Of a DNA stretch of 64,000 nt, positions 35,508 to 46,935 are shown one piece after another. The position numbers were made by a program, and so were the translations under genes. The notes under the pieces are model-generated. The model saw nothing but the letters and a program-made list of their open reading frames with translations, searched no databases and had not been told where the DNA came from. How positions within the stretch are numbered: the stretch's first letter is position 1; each line of letters starts with the position of its first letter. Source of the DNA: Trifolium pratense (taxonomy: Eukaryota; Streptophyta; Magnoliopsida; Fabales; Fabaceae); the NCBI RefSeq assembly GCF_020283565.1, contig NC_060063.1, forward strand, positions 25,598,777 to 25,662,776, read 5' to 3'.

Positions 35508-36757
35508 TGATGAAATGTACTAAAGCAAGTATTTTCGTTATATCGTATCCACAGAGACTAGTGTGATATCAAAGATTGATTTGCAATTTCCATGATTTTA
35601 AGTATGGGTTTTTGTAAGATTTGTTTTGAGAACATAAAAGTGCGATTGGATAAAAGGATTTAAACTTTCGGATAATAAAAAGTTGTCGGAACTAGATTCA
35701 TTATCTTGTTAGCATGTATCAATCAACCTCACTATATATATTTCATTTACCAATCATTATTATCACGTATCACACATCGAACGTATCCGTGTCCGGATTA
35801 CGCCGTGAAATCTATTATATCTATCAACGTTCGATGTCTCGAATCATTAATCGACATAATAGCATTAAGATCTGATATTTGACGTGATTATTAAACTCGA
35901 CATCTATGTCTAAACATTGAAGTTTAATAAGTGATTATCTTTTACTCTTGATTCAAACAATATATGTCTATGTTGTTCAAATCTTTTAGAAATAGACAAT
36001 CAAAACAAGATAACACTTTATAATGATTGATAAAGAAAACACATATATTAAGATTAAATTGACTACATGTTCACAAAATAACTACATCTAATCCCAACAA
36101 CAAAGGAATTTAGCTAGACATGATAAAAGTAAACTTACAAGAAAAAGGGATGAAGAACATCTCTTGATTTCTCAAGTACAATGATGAATCCACCTTCAAG
36201 AACTCTTAAAACTAATGTTACTCGTATCTCTGAACTATTACAAAACTATATATCTAAGAAAATGGCTTCTGAGTTCTATTTATAGATTTTCAGGACAGAG
36301 GAGTTCGCTAAGCGAAATGATGTTCGCTGAGCGAACTAGTTACTTAAGCAAGGGGTTTCTTGACACGTAGCAAAAGGCTTGACTCATCACTTTGTTCGCC
36401 GATGCTCGCTATGTCTCGCTAACAGACCCTTCCTCCCGGGTTGTGCTCGCCATCTCTCGCTATCTTTCGCTGAGCGAACGTTGAGTTTGCTGTCCTGTTC
36501 GCTGAGTCTCGCTGAAGCTCGCCATGGACCCTTAACCCACTGGTTTAGTTCGCTGTAGCTCGCTATGGCTTCGCTGAGCGAAGGCTTCAAAACCTGCTTT
36601 TCTAGCCATTCCTAACAAAAATGCCTTGGGATTAATTCCTCTTTGATTTAATGTTATATTTACACCAAAAGGGGTTTTAATCAAGATTTCTTTATAAAAG
36701 TATTGGTAAGTGCTCATAATTCATGATACAATATAACTAAAATTGGGCACTTAACAA
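35508..36757 (-). repeat. 3' LTR of the Athila-like element
   Basis: 1250 bp, TG...CA ends. Compared by eye with the other LTR there is one substitution (36604 C versus 47236 T) and two single-base indels (near 35824 and near 36720). A minus-strand open frame at 36387-36590 exists in both LTRs and is an artefact of the palindromic repeats. Confidence 0.97.
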
Positions 36758-36771
36758 ATCTCCCCAACTTA
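36758..36771 (-). other. Polypurine tract
   Basis: On the minus strand the sequence just before the 3' LTR reads AAGTTGGGGAGATT, a purine-rich primer site for plus-strand DNA synthesis, directly abutting the TG of the LTR. Confidence 0.85.
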
Positions 36772-38313
36772 GGACTTTGTTTGTCCTCAAACAAAAGGTA
36801 ATATTTCAACAAGCTCAAAATTTTAAATCTCAGGAAAGGTTTGTAATCAATCAAAGTTTTTGAAATTTCTTTTCCTAAGCATGAGTAAAACAATGCCTAC
36901 TCAAGACTATTCCTTAAAACTTTCAAAAGAACAAAGCATGATCATGAATTGATTGCTATGTCTAAGCAAAATTCTCCACATTTTTATCAAACAATCAAGA
37001 CTCAAGTGTTATCAAAAATTTCTCACCAATATATCACTCAAAGGTAAGTGTTTCACTCAATCCAAACAAAGTGCATGCAACAATTCAATTCAAACATTTA
37101 TCAGAGCAATGTCACAAAACATGTCGTCAATCGTGGATCACTAAGGACTTTATTAAGCTTGTAACGGGGCTGGGCTACAAAAAATCATTGTTTTTCTTTG
37201 GATTTCAAAAGGCCTTAAGGATAAGAGAGCAATAACAAAGCTTACAGAACTTCAAATTCATCTAAAATCTCGCATTCATGTACTCCCTTTCTTTCCTTTC
37301 TCCCCTATTTCATTGGTGATTCTTTTCTTTCTTTACAATGACACTTTTTTTTTTTTTTTTTTTTTTTTTCAAATTTTTTTTTTTCTTTCTTTTTGTGTCA
37401 ATCTTTTATTTTCAACATTTTTCTCTTTTCAATCACCCAATCCACTACTTTTCCAAATCATTTTTATGACATTTGTAACCTACTTCTCCCCAACTTGAAT
37501 CTTAACATGACCCTAATTGAAATACAAATGCTCTCCTATCCTAAGACAAGGGTAGAGTAGTTGTTTTTCCATTCTTTTGGTTTCAGGGTTTATAAAACAA
37601 ATAATTTTCAAAATTTTAAGGCTCAACAGGGGACACAAAAGATCACTATCTCACAAGGTAGGTTAAGTTTGGCCAAGTAGTTATCACTCAAAAAAGAAAC
37701 AGGGCCTTGATCATATCCACAATATCAAACACTTTAGTGACAGCAAGATTAAGTTAAAATCAAATGAGCACACATCATTGCTGGCTCTCAAAAATTTATG
37801 TAAACAATGGAAAGTTCACACATTCTCACCCGGCTAGGTTGATAACACAAGCTTCAATCATGTTCAACAAAAATATTGAAAATCATCTTAGAACAATCAA
37901 CACAATTCAAAACCATGTTAGGTTCCTAAGCCTATTTCAAGGACTAATCAAGAAGTTTTGACATGAAGTTTCACAAAACATTTTCAACATGCTTGATCAT
38001 TGATTTACCACAAACCTAACTTCAGATTTTTCCTAATCATGTGAGCTTGTTTGCAAAAAAAAAACTTTTCACAATATTCACACTACTTAAAAACTTATCA
38101 CCAAATATTTAAACATTAAACTTAAAAACTTCCAAAAGACATTGTCTCAAACATTGTCAGGTACCACACCACATGTTCAGAATACAAAAGCTTAACAAAA
38201 CCACATAAAACACAATTTAAATTTGTTCACAACATAAACAACTTAAATAAACCAACTAGTAAAAGAAATAAATGACTGAAAGCTTGTAAATTTTCACTCA
38301 TTTTGGTGAGCTT
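36772..38313 (-). other. Non-coding internal stretch before the polypurine tract
   Basis: About 1.5 kb between the third frame and the polypurine tract. It holds an A run on the minus strand (T-rich tract 37342-37388 on plus) and no frame that looks coding. Long 3' non-coding stretches are usual in Athila-like elements. Confidence 0.7.
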
Positions 38314-39591
38314 TCAGTCATCATCTGAATCTGCTTCTTCTTCATCCTCCTCCTCCATGCTTGCATCACCCTCACCACCATCATCTTCTTCATCATCATC
38401 ATCCATACCAGCTTCTTCACCAGCATCAGCATTTGGTGCCATCCCTCCCCCAATGAAAGTAGGCCTGACCTCAGGCCATGCAACATAAGTCTGGAAATCT
38501 TGCGGTGTCATCACCGACTGCCCGGTGTGCTGATTATAGAAGGACTGCTGCATTGCACTCATGGCTCTATACCCTGCATCATTTTGATCATATAAATGAG
38601 TAAAGAAATTGTAAAAGTTTTGATCAGAGAATCCGGAGGCGGCTGGTTGAGTAGGTGGCTGTGGTGGTGGTGGTGGTGGTGGTTGTTGTCGTGCCCTTCT
38701 TCTCTTTGGCTTGCAGTAGCGGTCAACATAGTCATCATTGATGGTGGGAATTTCCTCATTCCCAATCTGAGGAAGATGCAGTCTGTTGGCCGAGCATAAT
38801 CCCATAATGAGACATGGGAAACCTAAAGGACTCGTGCTCTTTACCTTGGATGACCTAAGTGCCTTATCCGGGTGACCACTTAGAACAATTTCTTTCATCC
38901 ACCTAGAGATTATTCCCGCCACATCTATTTCCAAATCCTCATTTATGTAATGGATGAGGCCCAGGATGTTCATGGTGGCATCTGAAGGATGGGAATTAGG
39001 TTGGATGTTGTACAAGACCAGATTGAATAGCAGCACAGTGAAAGTTTTCATGTCCTCTCTCATTGCCCTCAAAGGTGTTTGGGTCGCATTGAAGACAAAA
39101 TCGGTGTTTGGTCGAAGCAGCCTACTCCTCATGGACGGAGCATCCCAAGTTCCCATATTCCGTTGTTTTTGGAATGCACACAGTGTTTCATTGCGTGGCA
39201 ATGTGAAAGGGTTTCCAAGGTATGCATTGATGGCATCGCGGTCGAATTGGATGGTGCGACCACGAACCATGGTGGTGTAGGAGAAAGGTTCATCACCTTC
39301 TGGGAGAGCATTAGCATAAAATTCTCTCACTATGACCGGGTTGTAGGTGGTTGGTGGGTGGACAATTTTTTCCCAACCCCGGCGTTGCACAATTCTTGCA
39401 AACCTCTCATAATCTCCATGCTCATAGATGTCAAAGATCCTTTCACTCAAAATTTTTCTCTTTTCCAGAGCCCTAAACCGATCAAATTGTTCTTGCCCTT
39501 TGAAACGATTCATGTCCAAATCTTCAGTTTGGTGGGAAGAACTTGCGATGGTTTTCTGTTTCTTACCAGCTGAAGGTTTCTTTGGTGCCAT
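38314..39591 (-). CDS. Third reading frame of the Athila-like element (plant transposon protein domain, env-position)
   Basis: 425 codons, open from MAPKKPSAGKKQ to a strongly acidic tail of Asp and Glu. The N-terminal 20 residues are basic and could be a nuclear signal. Residues about 25-290 resemble the 'putative plant transposon protein' domain that follows pol in Athila-type elements, with stretches such as FYANALPEGDEPF and IISRWMKEIVLSGHPDKALR. A proline run (RQQPPPPPPPQPPTQP) precedes the C-terminal part. I see no signal peptide and no convincing membrane segment, so the 'envelope-like' name used for this position is not supported by its sequence. A splice acceptor TTTTATTTCAG ends four bases before the ATG, which suggests expression from a spliced RNA. 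Function unknown. Confidence 0.88.
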   Translation of the reverse strand: MAPKKPSAGKKQKTIASSSHQTEDLDMNRFKGQEQFDRFRALEKRKILSERIFDIYEHGDYERFARIVQRRGWEKIVHPPTTYNPVIVREFYANALPEGDEPFSYTTMVRGRTIQFDRDAINAYLGNPFTLPRNETLCAFQKQRNMGTWDAPSMRSRLLRPNTDFVFNATQTPLRAMREDMKTFTVLLFNLVLYNIQPNSHPSDATMNILGLIHYINEDLEIDVAGIISRWMKEIVLSGHPDKALRSSKVKSTSPLGFPCLIMGLCSANRLHLPQIGNEEIPTINDDYVDRYCKPKRRRARQQPPPPPPPQPPTQPAASGFSDQNFYNFFTHLYDQNDAGYRAMSAMQQSFYNQHTGQSVMTPQDFQTYVAWPEVRPTFIGGGMAPNADAGEEAGMDDDDEEDDGGEGDASMEEEDEEEADSDDD

Positions 39592-40512
39592 TTCCTGAAA
39601 TAAAATCTAATTAGATAACATAATAACAGGGCACAATCAAAGAAAAAATTGTTGCAGGTTCTGCAGGTGTTCGCTCAGCGAAGGCTCAGCGAAGGCTGGC
39701 CTAAAAAAAAAATTTTAGGTTCGCAAACCTTGGCTTAGCGAGGGCGTTGCGAAATCAAACATGAAATTTTTCTTCAGGGTCGCAGGCGCTCGCTAAGCGA
39801 AGGCAAAGCGAAGGGTTGCGAACACAGTTTTTGCAGAAAACATGGTAAATCAACTAGATCTGGATTTTTAAGCATTCTAATCATTTCAATCATCATAAAC
39901 CTTATAAAAGGAACCAAACTCATGCAAATCTTAACATTTAAAATGTATTCAAACCTATTCCTAAGAAACTTGTGCAAAACTACCATAAATAATCACTTTT
40001 CAATTTGAATTGTAAACTTATGAAAGTAAGAGTTGAAAAGGATTGCATACCTGAGTAGTGATGTAGAGATGGGATGCACTAAGTGATGAATGAATGAGTG
40101 GGTGCTTGTTTGAGAGTAGAGAGAAATTTTTTTTGAAAGAAGAAGTTGGAAAGGAGAGGTTTGGAGTGAAATGAGAGGATAAGATGGAGGAGAATGTTGT
40201 TTTAGGGTTTGGAATGTTTTGAAAACCGTGTTTGTGGTAGTGGGTGGTGAGGTGGAAGCATTTTGGGCCAGCTGTCCATTTAAAACTGAAGTGCAGGATT
40301 CGCAGCCTTCGCTGAGCGAATACAATGTTCGCTGAGCGAATCATACCAGAAAAAAAAATTTCTGCTGAATCCTTTGGCACAGCTTACACCAAACATGTTC
40401 CTACCATCAAAATTATATTATGCATGCTAAAACATTAAATTACTTACAAAATTGGGTTGCCTCCCAACAAGCGCTTGTTTAACGTCATTAGCTTGACGTT
40501 CTTTTTGGAGCT
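39592..40512 (-). other. Spacer between gag-pol and the third frame
   Basis: Non-coding by appearance; small frames at 39774-40380 overlap one another and have no known features. It holds three full or near-full TTCGCTNAGCGAA palindromes (39670-39682, 40308-40320, 40328-40340) plus a variant at 39790-39801 and several AGCGAAGG half sites, and ends with the splice-acceptor-like sequence at 39595-39605. Confidence 0.75.
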
Positions 40513-43500
40513 TCAAGGATCGGAAAGTGGGATTTTGGTAGTGACACGATCAAATTCACCACCAAAATAGAGTTTCAACCTTTGACCATTCACAGTCCAG
40601 GTTTCATTTGTTGCTGGATCTTCTAACACGACTGCACCATAAGGCTTCACCTCATGTATTTTGAACGGACCGGACCATTTTGATTTCAACTTCCCCGGAA
40701 ATAGTTTCAACCTTGAATTGAAAAGTAAAACCATTTGACCTGGCCTGAAATTTTTGTTCAAAAGCCGCTTATCATGGTAGCTCTTCACCTTTTCTTTATA
40801 CCGCTTTGATGATTCATATGCTTGGTGCCGCATTTCTTCCAACTGTTGCATCTGAATTTTTCTTTTCTCTCCGGATTGGTTCTCATCAAAGTTCAGAAAT
40901 TTTAAAGCCCAATAGGCTTTATGCTCTAGTTCCACCGGAAGATGACATGACTTACCATAAACCATCTGAAAAGGTGTTAGGCCTATCGGTGATTTGAAAG
41001 CTGTCCGATATGCCCATAGTGCTTCATCTAGCTTCAGTGACCAATCTTTTCTTGAAGCGGACACTGTTTTCTCAAGAATCTTTTTTATTTCTCGATTTGA
41101 GACTTCAGCTTGTCCATTGGTCTGTGGATGGTATGGTGATGCAACTTTGTGCCTGACTCCATAATGTTCAAGCGCTTTTGCTAATTGTGAATTGCAAAAA
41201 TGCGAGCCTCCATCACTAATGAGCACACAGGGAGTTCCAAAGCGAGTGAAAATGTTTTTCTTTAAAAATTTGATCACCGTTTTACCATCGGCTTTTGGTG
41301 ATGCAATTGCTTCTACCCACTTTGACACATAATCAACTGCTACCAAGATATATTCATTTGAAAACGATGAAGGAAATGGCCCGACAAAGTCAATGCCCCA
41401 ACAATCAAAAACTTCAACAACAAAGATATTCTGCAGCGGCATCTCATTACGCTTTGAAATTCCGCCGGTTCTTTGACAACTGTCACACTTTTGAACATAT
41501 TCATAAGTATCTTTGAACAATGTAGGCCAAAAGAACCCTGACTGCAAAACTTTTGCAGCAGTTCTTTCTCCATTATAGTGACCTCCATATGGTGAATTAT
41601 GGCAATGCCACATGATGCTTATGGCTTCCTCTTTGGTAACACATCTTCTCAACAAGTTGTCTGCTCCAATTTTAAACAAATAAGGATCATCCCAAACATA
41701 TTGATTTGCTTCACGGAGGAACTTTTTCTTTTGGTGCCAATTGAGATCATCCGGTATTAATCCGGATACTTTGAAATTAGCCATATCAGCAAACCATGGC
41801 CTTTCTTGCACCATAAGCAGTTTTTCATCAGGGAATTCTTCAAGAACCTCACGTTCATGTTTGGTTACCTCAGTGTTTACAAGTCTTGATAAGTGATCAG
41901 CTACCAAGTTTTCTGTTCCCTTTTTATCTTTTATCTCAAGATCAAACTCTTGTAGTAAGAGCATCCACCGAATGAGTCTCGGCTTAGAATCAGCTTTTGT
42001 AATCAAATACTTGATAGCTGCATGGTCAGTATACACAACAATCTTTGAACCAATCAAATAAGAACGAAATTTCTCAAGTGCATACACTATAGCAAGCAAT
42101 TCTTTCTCGGTTGTTGCATAGTTAACTTGTGCATCATTTAATACTTTGCTTGCATAGTGTATAGCATGAAAAATTTTGTTCTTTCTTTGTCCAAGGACTG
42201 CACCAACTGCATAATCACTAGCATCACACATCAATTCAAATTCAAGTTTCCAATCGGGTGCTATGATTATGGGTGCAGTCACCAATCTTTCTTTCAATTC
42301 ATTAAAAGCAAGTAAACATTCATCATCAATTTTAAAAGACGTACCTTTGTTAAGCAGATTGCTTAATGGTTTGGCAATTTTGGAAAAATCTTTGATGAAT
42401 CTTCGGTAGAAACCGGCATGACCTAGAAAACTTCTGATTCCTTTGACATTTACCGGAGGAGGGAGCTTTTCAATGACCTCCACCTTTGCTTTATCCACTT
42501 CAATACCCTTGGAAGAGATCTTGTGACCAAGAACAATACCTTCGGTCACCATGAAATGACACTTCTCCCAATTAAGAACCAGATTTGTTTCAACACACCG
42601 CTTCAGTACGGTGTCCAAATTCTTCAAACAATGTTGAAATGACGGACCGAACACGGAGAAATCATCCATAAACACCTCAATGCATTTCTCTATTAAGTCA
42701 GAAAAAATTGCTTGCATACACCGTTGAAATGTTGCCGGTGCATTGCACAATCCGAAAGGCATTCTTCTATAAGCAAAAACACCGAAAGGACATGTGAAAG
42801 CTGTTTTTTCATGATCCTCGGGGTTGACTGAAATCTGATTGTACCCCGAATAACCATCCAAAAAGCAATAGAATTCTTGACCTGACAATCTTTCTAACAT
42901 TTGATCCATGAATGGTAATGGAAAATGATCTTTTCTGGTTGCTTTGTTGAGTCTCCGGTAGTCTATACACATCCGCCAACCTGTGACTGTTCTTGACGGT
43001 ATCAACTCATTCTTGTCATTTGTGATTACCGTCATCCCACCTTTCTTCGGGACCACCTGGACCGGACTCACCCAAGTACTGTCAGAAATAGGGTAAATCA
43101 TGCCAGCTTCAAGCAACTTCACTACCTCCTTTCGCACCACCTCTTTCATTGTTGGATTTAATCGACGTTGAGGTTGAGCAACAGGTTTGTAATCATCTTC
43201 CATCATAATATTATACATACAATAAGATGGACTAATACCTTTGAGATCGGATAAAGACCACCCGATTGCTTCTTTGTTTTCTTTCAGAATTTGAATCAAG
43301 CTTTTTTCTTCATCAGCTGACAATGAGTTGCTAATGATCACCGGCTTCTTTTCTTCTTCTTCAAGGAATGCATACTTGAGATGAGATGGTAATGTTTTCA
43401 ACTCAAGCTTTACTTCACCCGGTCTTTCATCATTCTTAAGCTCCTCAATCTTTGCTTCTAAAGGAGTTACTTCCTTCAAAGCATCCAGCTGCTTCAGAAA

Positions 43501-45999
43501 ACTCTCAACTTCTTCTTCTTTCTCAGGATCAAGTGCTTCAAAACTTTCAGTTAGGGCTTGTTCGAGTGATGAAGGTTGATGTGCTTGTTTCCTCACATCT
43601 AAGATGGCTTCATCAGTTGCATCTAACTTAAAACATATATCCTTCTCATTTGGATGCTTAATAGCTTCCCACAGATTGAAGCTAACTTCCTCATCTTGTA
43701 CTCGAACTTTCATCACCCCGTCATCAATATCTATCATCATACGAGCTGTCTTCATAAAAGGCCTTCCAAGAATCAATGGAACATCGTCATCCTCTTCAAT
43801 ATCCATCACCACAAAGTCAATCGGAAACATGAACTTATCAACCTTTACAAGAACATCTTCCGCCATTCCCGAAGGACGTGTGATTGACTTGTCGGCTAGC
43901 TGTAGTGTCATTCTTGTTCGGGTAACATCAAGACCACCAATCCGTTTAATTACTGATAACGGAATGAGGTTAATGCTTGACCCTAGATCAATGAGAGCTT
44001 TTCCAACATTCACATTACCAATGGTAACCGGCAACGTGACTCTTCCCGGATCTTTTTCTTTTGTCGGAAGAGTGCGTTGAATGATAGCACTGCAGCTTGC
44101 ATCTAACTGGATAACTTCATCATCATCAAACTTTCTCTTTTTTGTAAGAATCTCTTTCATAAACTTTGCATACGTCGGCATCTGCTCTAAGGCCTCGGCA
44201 AATGGAATGTTTATTTGCAATCTTTTGAATATGTCGAGAAACCTTGCATATTGCCTTTCCTTGTCTTTCTTTGATGGAGCATGTGGATATGGTAAGTGTT
44301 GAACAGGTGGATTTTTCTGAATACTTTTCTCTTCTCTTGCCTTTTGTTTCTTTTTCCTCTTCTCCTCACTTACTTCTCCCTCAAGCTCTTCTTCTTTTTC
44401 ATTTTTTTCATTTTTTTGATTTTCAACTAAATCTCCCTCATTATTTTCTTCAACTTCCTTCTCACTTACTTCTACTCCCTCTTTTTCTTTTCTTGTCAAA
44501 ACCTCCTCCTCAGTTTTCAAATTGTCACCGATTCCCTTGCCTACCTCCTTACCACTTCGAGTTGTGACAGACTTACATTGCTCTTTTGGATTTGGTTCGG
44601 TATTTGCTGCAAATGATCCTCCTTGATTCTTGTTATTGGCCATTTCTCTTGCTATTTGACCAATCTGAGTTTCAAGATTTCTTAACACCGCGTCATTCCC
44701 TCGTTGGTATGTCTGCATTTGTTGGTGTTGTTGTTGGTTATGCTTTGTCTGCATCTCTATGAACGATTTCAAAGTCTCTTCTAAGTTTGCTTGTTGAGAC
44801 TGTTGAGGAGGTGGTTGACTGTAATTTTCATACTGTCTTTGCCTATTTGATGAACCAACATCTTGTCTCCAACCTTGGCCATAGTTTGAATTGTTACCTC
44901 TTTGATAGCCAGTATTTTGGTACTGACCTTGCCTTTGTTGAGCTCCCATGAAATTCACTTCCTCATTAGTCGGAGGACAATGACCTGTAGGATGATCTCC
45001 GGTACACAATTCACACGCTGCAACCTGTTTAGCTTTAGTTGACACTTCTTGAAGAGTCATCAATTTTGACATTTGTTTGGATAACTCCTCCACTGTGTTG
45101 GTAAGAAGTTTATTTTGAGCCAATACAGCATCTGACGGATCAAGTTCAAGAATCCCAGGCTTCCTTTGAGTTTTGCTGCGTTCACTTTGTCGATCACTAA
45201 GTGACATTTTCTCAATGATAGTCGTAGCATCTGCAGCACTTAATGATAAAAGAGAACCACCTGCTGTTGCATCTAAAAGGAGCTTTGAATCCTGCAAAAG
45301 ACCATTTCTAAAAATATGAATTTGGGTTAGTTCATCAAATCCATGATTAGGGCATTTACGCAGCATTGCTTTGTATCGATCCCATGCTTCACATAGAGTC
45401 TCATTGGAGCCTTGAGAAAACACCGCGATTGATGTCTTTGACTCCATGAATTTATGATGTGGAAAGAACCGATCAAGAAACTTCTCTTCCAAGGTATTCC
45501 AATTTGTCATAACTTGAGCTGGTAAATCAAGGTACCAATCTTTGGCCTTTCCTATCAATGAATGTGGAAACATTCTCATGAACACCGCTTCCTCCTCCGC
45601 TTCAGGAGCACCAAGTGAACCGGCAATTTCATAGAATTTGACCAAATGGTTGTACGGATCTTCATGTGACAAACCTGTAAAAGGGTTAGCATATAACAAT
45701 TGCAAGAGTCCGGTTTTCATCTCCGTTTGTCTTGCACCTCTGGGAGGCCTTGCAAGATGAGCAAGTCTCCGTGGACTGTTGTGACATGGCCTTATACCGG
45801 CACCTTCGTTACGTGGCGGATCTTCAGCCATCTCTTCGGAGATTGAGGATGTTGAAGAAATAGAAGTTGAAGTTCCTTCTTGCAGCTTCTTTTGTTTGGC
45901 TAGCTGTTTTCTTTTCTTTCTTTGACTATTGTTTCTCCTTGCTGTTCTTTCGATTTCTGGATCAAAAAGTAAATTCTCTGCAGAAATCTTTCCTCGCAT
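40513..45999 (-). CDS. Gag-Pol polyprotein of the Athila-like element
   Basis: One uninterrupted frame of 1828 codons. In order: Gag domain (about 90-225); zinc knuckle CELCTGDHPTGHC (about 330-342); a charged Glu/Lys-rich linker (about 470-580); aspartic protease around ALIDLGSSINLIP (about 670, with DLG rather than DTG or DSG, usual in this clade); reverse transcriptase with VFMDDFSVFG (about 1110); RNase H with FELMCDASDYAVGAVL (about 1255); integrase zinc finger H-x-H...CDSCQ (about 1470-1510) and DDE core with GIDFVGPF, LISDGG and SPYHPQTNGQAE (about 1535-1640); a C-terminal chromatin-proximal tail. All catalytic residues I can check are present. Start chosen at the first ATG, 122 bases after the primer site. 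The gene copies the element's RNA into DNA and inserts it. Confidence 0.97.
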   Translation of the reverse strand: MRGKISAENLLFDPEIERTARRNNSQRKKRKQLAKQKKLQEGTSTSISSTSSISEEMAEDPPRNEGAGIRPCHNSPRRLAHLARPPRGARQTEMKTGLLQLLYANPFTGLSHEDPYNHLVKFYEIAGSLGAPEAEEEAVFMRMFPHSLIGKAKDWYLDLPAQVMTNWNTLEEKFLDRFFPHHKFMESKTSIAVFSQGSNETLCEAWDRYKAMLRKCPNHGFDELTQIHIFRNGLLQDSKLLLDATAGGSLLSLSAADATTIIEKMSLSDRQSERSKTQRKPGILELDPSDAVLAQNKLLTNTVEELSKQMSKLMTLQEVSTKAKQVAACELCTGDHPTGHCPPTNEEVNFMGAQQRQGQYQNTGYQRGNNSNYGQGWRQDVGSSNRQRQYENYSQPPPQQSQQANLEETLKSFIEMQTKHNQQQHQQMQTYQRGNDAVLRNLETQIGQIAREMANNKNQGGSFAANTEPNPKEQCKSVTTRSGKEVGKGIGDNLKTEEEVLTRKEKEGVEVSEKEVEENNEGDLVENQKNEKNEKEEELEGEVSEEKRKKKQKAREEKSIQKNPPVQHLPYPHAPSKKDKERQYARFLDIFKRLQINIPFAEALEQMPTYAKFMKEILTKKRKFDDDEVIQLDASCSAIIQRTLPTKEKDPGRVTLPVTIGNVNVGKALIDLGSSINLIPLSVIKRIGGLDVTRTRMTLQLADKSITRPSGMAEDVLVKVDKFMFPIDFVVMDIEEDDDVPLILGRPFMKTARMMIDIDDGVMKVRVQDEEVSFNLWEAIKHPNEKDICFKLDATDEAILDVRKQAHQPSSLEQALTESFEALDPEKEEEVESFLKQLDALKEVTPLEAKIEELKNDERPGEVKLELKTLPSHLKYAFLEEEEKKPVIISNSLSADEEKSLIQILKENKEAIGWSLSDLKGISPSYCMYNIMMEDDYKPVAQPQRRLNPTMKEVVRKEVVKLLEAGMIYPISDSTWVSPVQVVPKKGGMTVITNDKNELIPSRTVTGWRMCIDYRRLNKATRKDHFPLPFMDQMLERLSGQEFYCFLDGYSGYNQISVNPEDHEKTAFTCPFGVFAYRRMPFGLCNAPATFQRCMQAIFSDLIEKCIEVFMDDFSVFGPSFQHCLKNLDTVLKRCVETNLVLNWEKCHFMVTEGIVLGHKISSKGIEVDKAKVEVIEKLPPPVNVKGIRSFLGHAGFYRRFIKDFSKIAKPLSNLLNKGTSFKIDDECLLAFNELKERLVTAPIIIAPDWKLEFELMCDASDYAVGAVLGQRKNKIFHAIHYASKVLNDAQVNYATTEKELLAIVYALEKFRSYLIGSKIVVYTDHAAIKYLITKADSKPRLIRWMLLLQEFDLEIKDKKGTENLVADHLSRLVNTEVTKHEREVLEEFPDEKLLMVQERPWFADMANFKVSGLIPDDLNWHQKKKFLREANQYVWDDPYLFKIGADNLLRRCVTKEEAISIMWHCHNSPYGGHYNGERTAAKVLQSGFFWPTLFKDTYEYVQKCDSCQRTGGISKRNEMPLQNIFVVEVFDCWGIDFVGPFPSSFSNEYILVAVDYVSKWVEAIASPKADGKTVIKFLKKNIFTRFGTPCVLISDGGSHFCNSQLAKALEHYGVRHKVASPYHPQTNGQAEVSNREIKKILEKTVSASRKDWSLKLDEALWAYRTAFKSPIGLTPFQMVYGKSCHLPVELEHKAYWALKFLNFDENQSGEKRKIQMQQLEEMRHQAYESSKRYKEKVKSYHDKRLLNKNFRPGQMVLLFNSRLKLFPGKLKSKWSGPFKIHEVKPYGAVVLEDPATNETWTVNGQRLKLYFGGEFDRVTTKIPLSDP

Positions 46000-46120
46000 A
46001 AACAGGACAACAATCTAACCAGACAAGTTAGCGTGCACAAAGGATAATAAATAATAAAAAAGTACAAAATTGCTTAAAACGACAGAAATCATAATCAAAT
46101 TTATCAATATCAAACGCCAG

Positions 46121-46138
46121 TCCCCGGCAACGGCGCCA
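46121..46138 (-). other. Primer binding site, tRNA-Asp
   Basis: On the minus strand TGGCGCCGTTGCCGGGGA, complementary over 18 bases to the 3' end of plant tRNA-Asp including CCA, two bases inside the 5' LTR. tRNA-Asp priming is known for Athila-type elements. Confidence 0.93.
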
Positions 46139-46907
46139 TTTGATGAAATGTACTAAAGCAAGTATTTTCGTTATATCGTATCCACAGAGACTAGTGTGAT
46201 ATCAAAGATTGATTTGCAATTTCCATGATTTTAAGTATGGGTTTTTGTAAGATTTGTTTTGAGAACATAAAAGTGCGATTGGATAAAAGGATTTAAACTT
46301 TCGGATAATAAAAAGTTGTCGGAACTAGATTCATTATCTTGTTAGCATGTATCAATCAACCTCACTATATATATTTCATTTACCAATCATTATTATCACG
46401 TATCACACATCGAACGTATCCGTGTCCGGATTACGCCGTGAAATCTATTATATCTACAACGTTCGATGTCTCGAATCATTAATCGACATAATAGCATTAA
46501 GATCTGATATTTGACGTGATTATTAAACTCGACATCTATGTCTAAACATTGAAGTTTAATAAGTGATTATCTTTTACTCTTGATTCAAACAATATATGTC
46601 TATGTTGTTCAAATCTTTTAGAAATAGACAATCAAAACAAGATAACACTTTATAATGATTGATAAAGAAAACACATATATTAAGATTAAATTGACTACAT
46701 GTTCACAAAATAACTACATCTAATCCCAACAACAAAGGAATTTAGCTAGACATGATAAAAGTAAACTTACAAGAAAAAGGGATGAAGAACATCTCTTGAT
46801 TTCTCAAGTACAATGATGAATCCACCTTCAAGAACTCTTAAAACTAATGTTACTCGTATCTCTGAACTATTACAAAACTATATATCTAAGAAAATGGCTT
46901 CTGAGTT

Positions 46908-46917
46908 CTATTTATAG
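46908..46917 (-). promoter_or_regulatory. TATA box of the LTR promoter
   Basis: CTATAAATAG on the minus strand, a strong plant TATA box, about 20 bases downstream of the nearest palindrome. Transcription would start near 46880. The same site in the 3' LTR is at about 36276-36285. Confidence 0.75.
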
Positions 46918-46935
46918 ATTTTCAGGACAGAGGAG

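Noticed and set aside
36387..36717. Minus-strand open frames rich in Arg, Ser and Glu, repeated at 47019-47349
   Set aside because: They lie in both LTRs and result from the TTCGCT/AGCGAA palindromes; no start context or homology.
43604..44567. Plus-strand frames of up to 158 codons opposite gag-pol
   Set aside because: Shadows of the minus-strand polyprotein.
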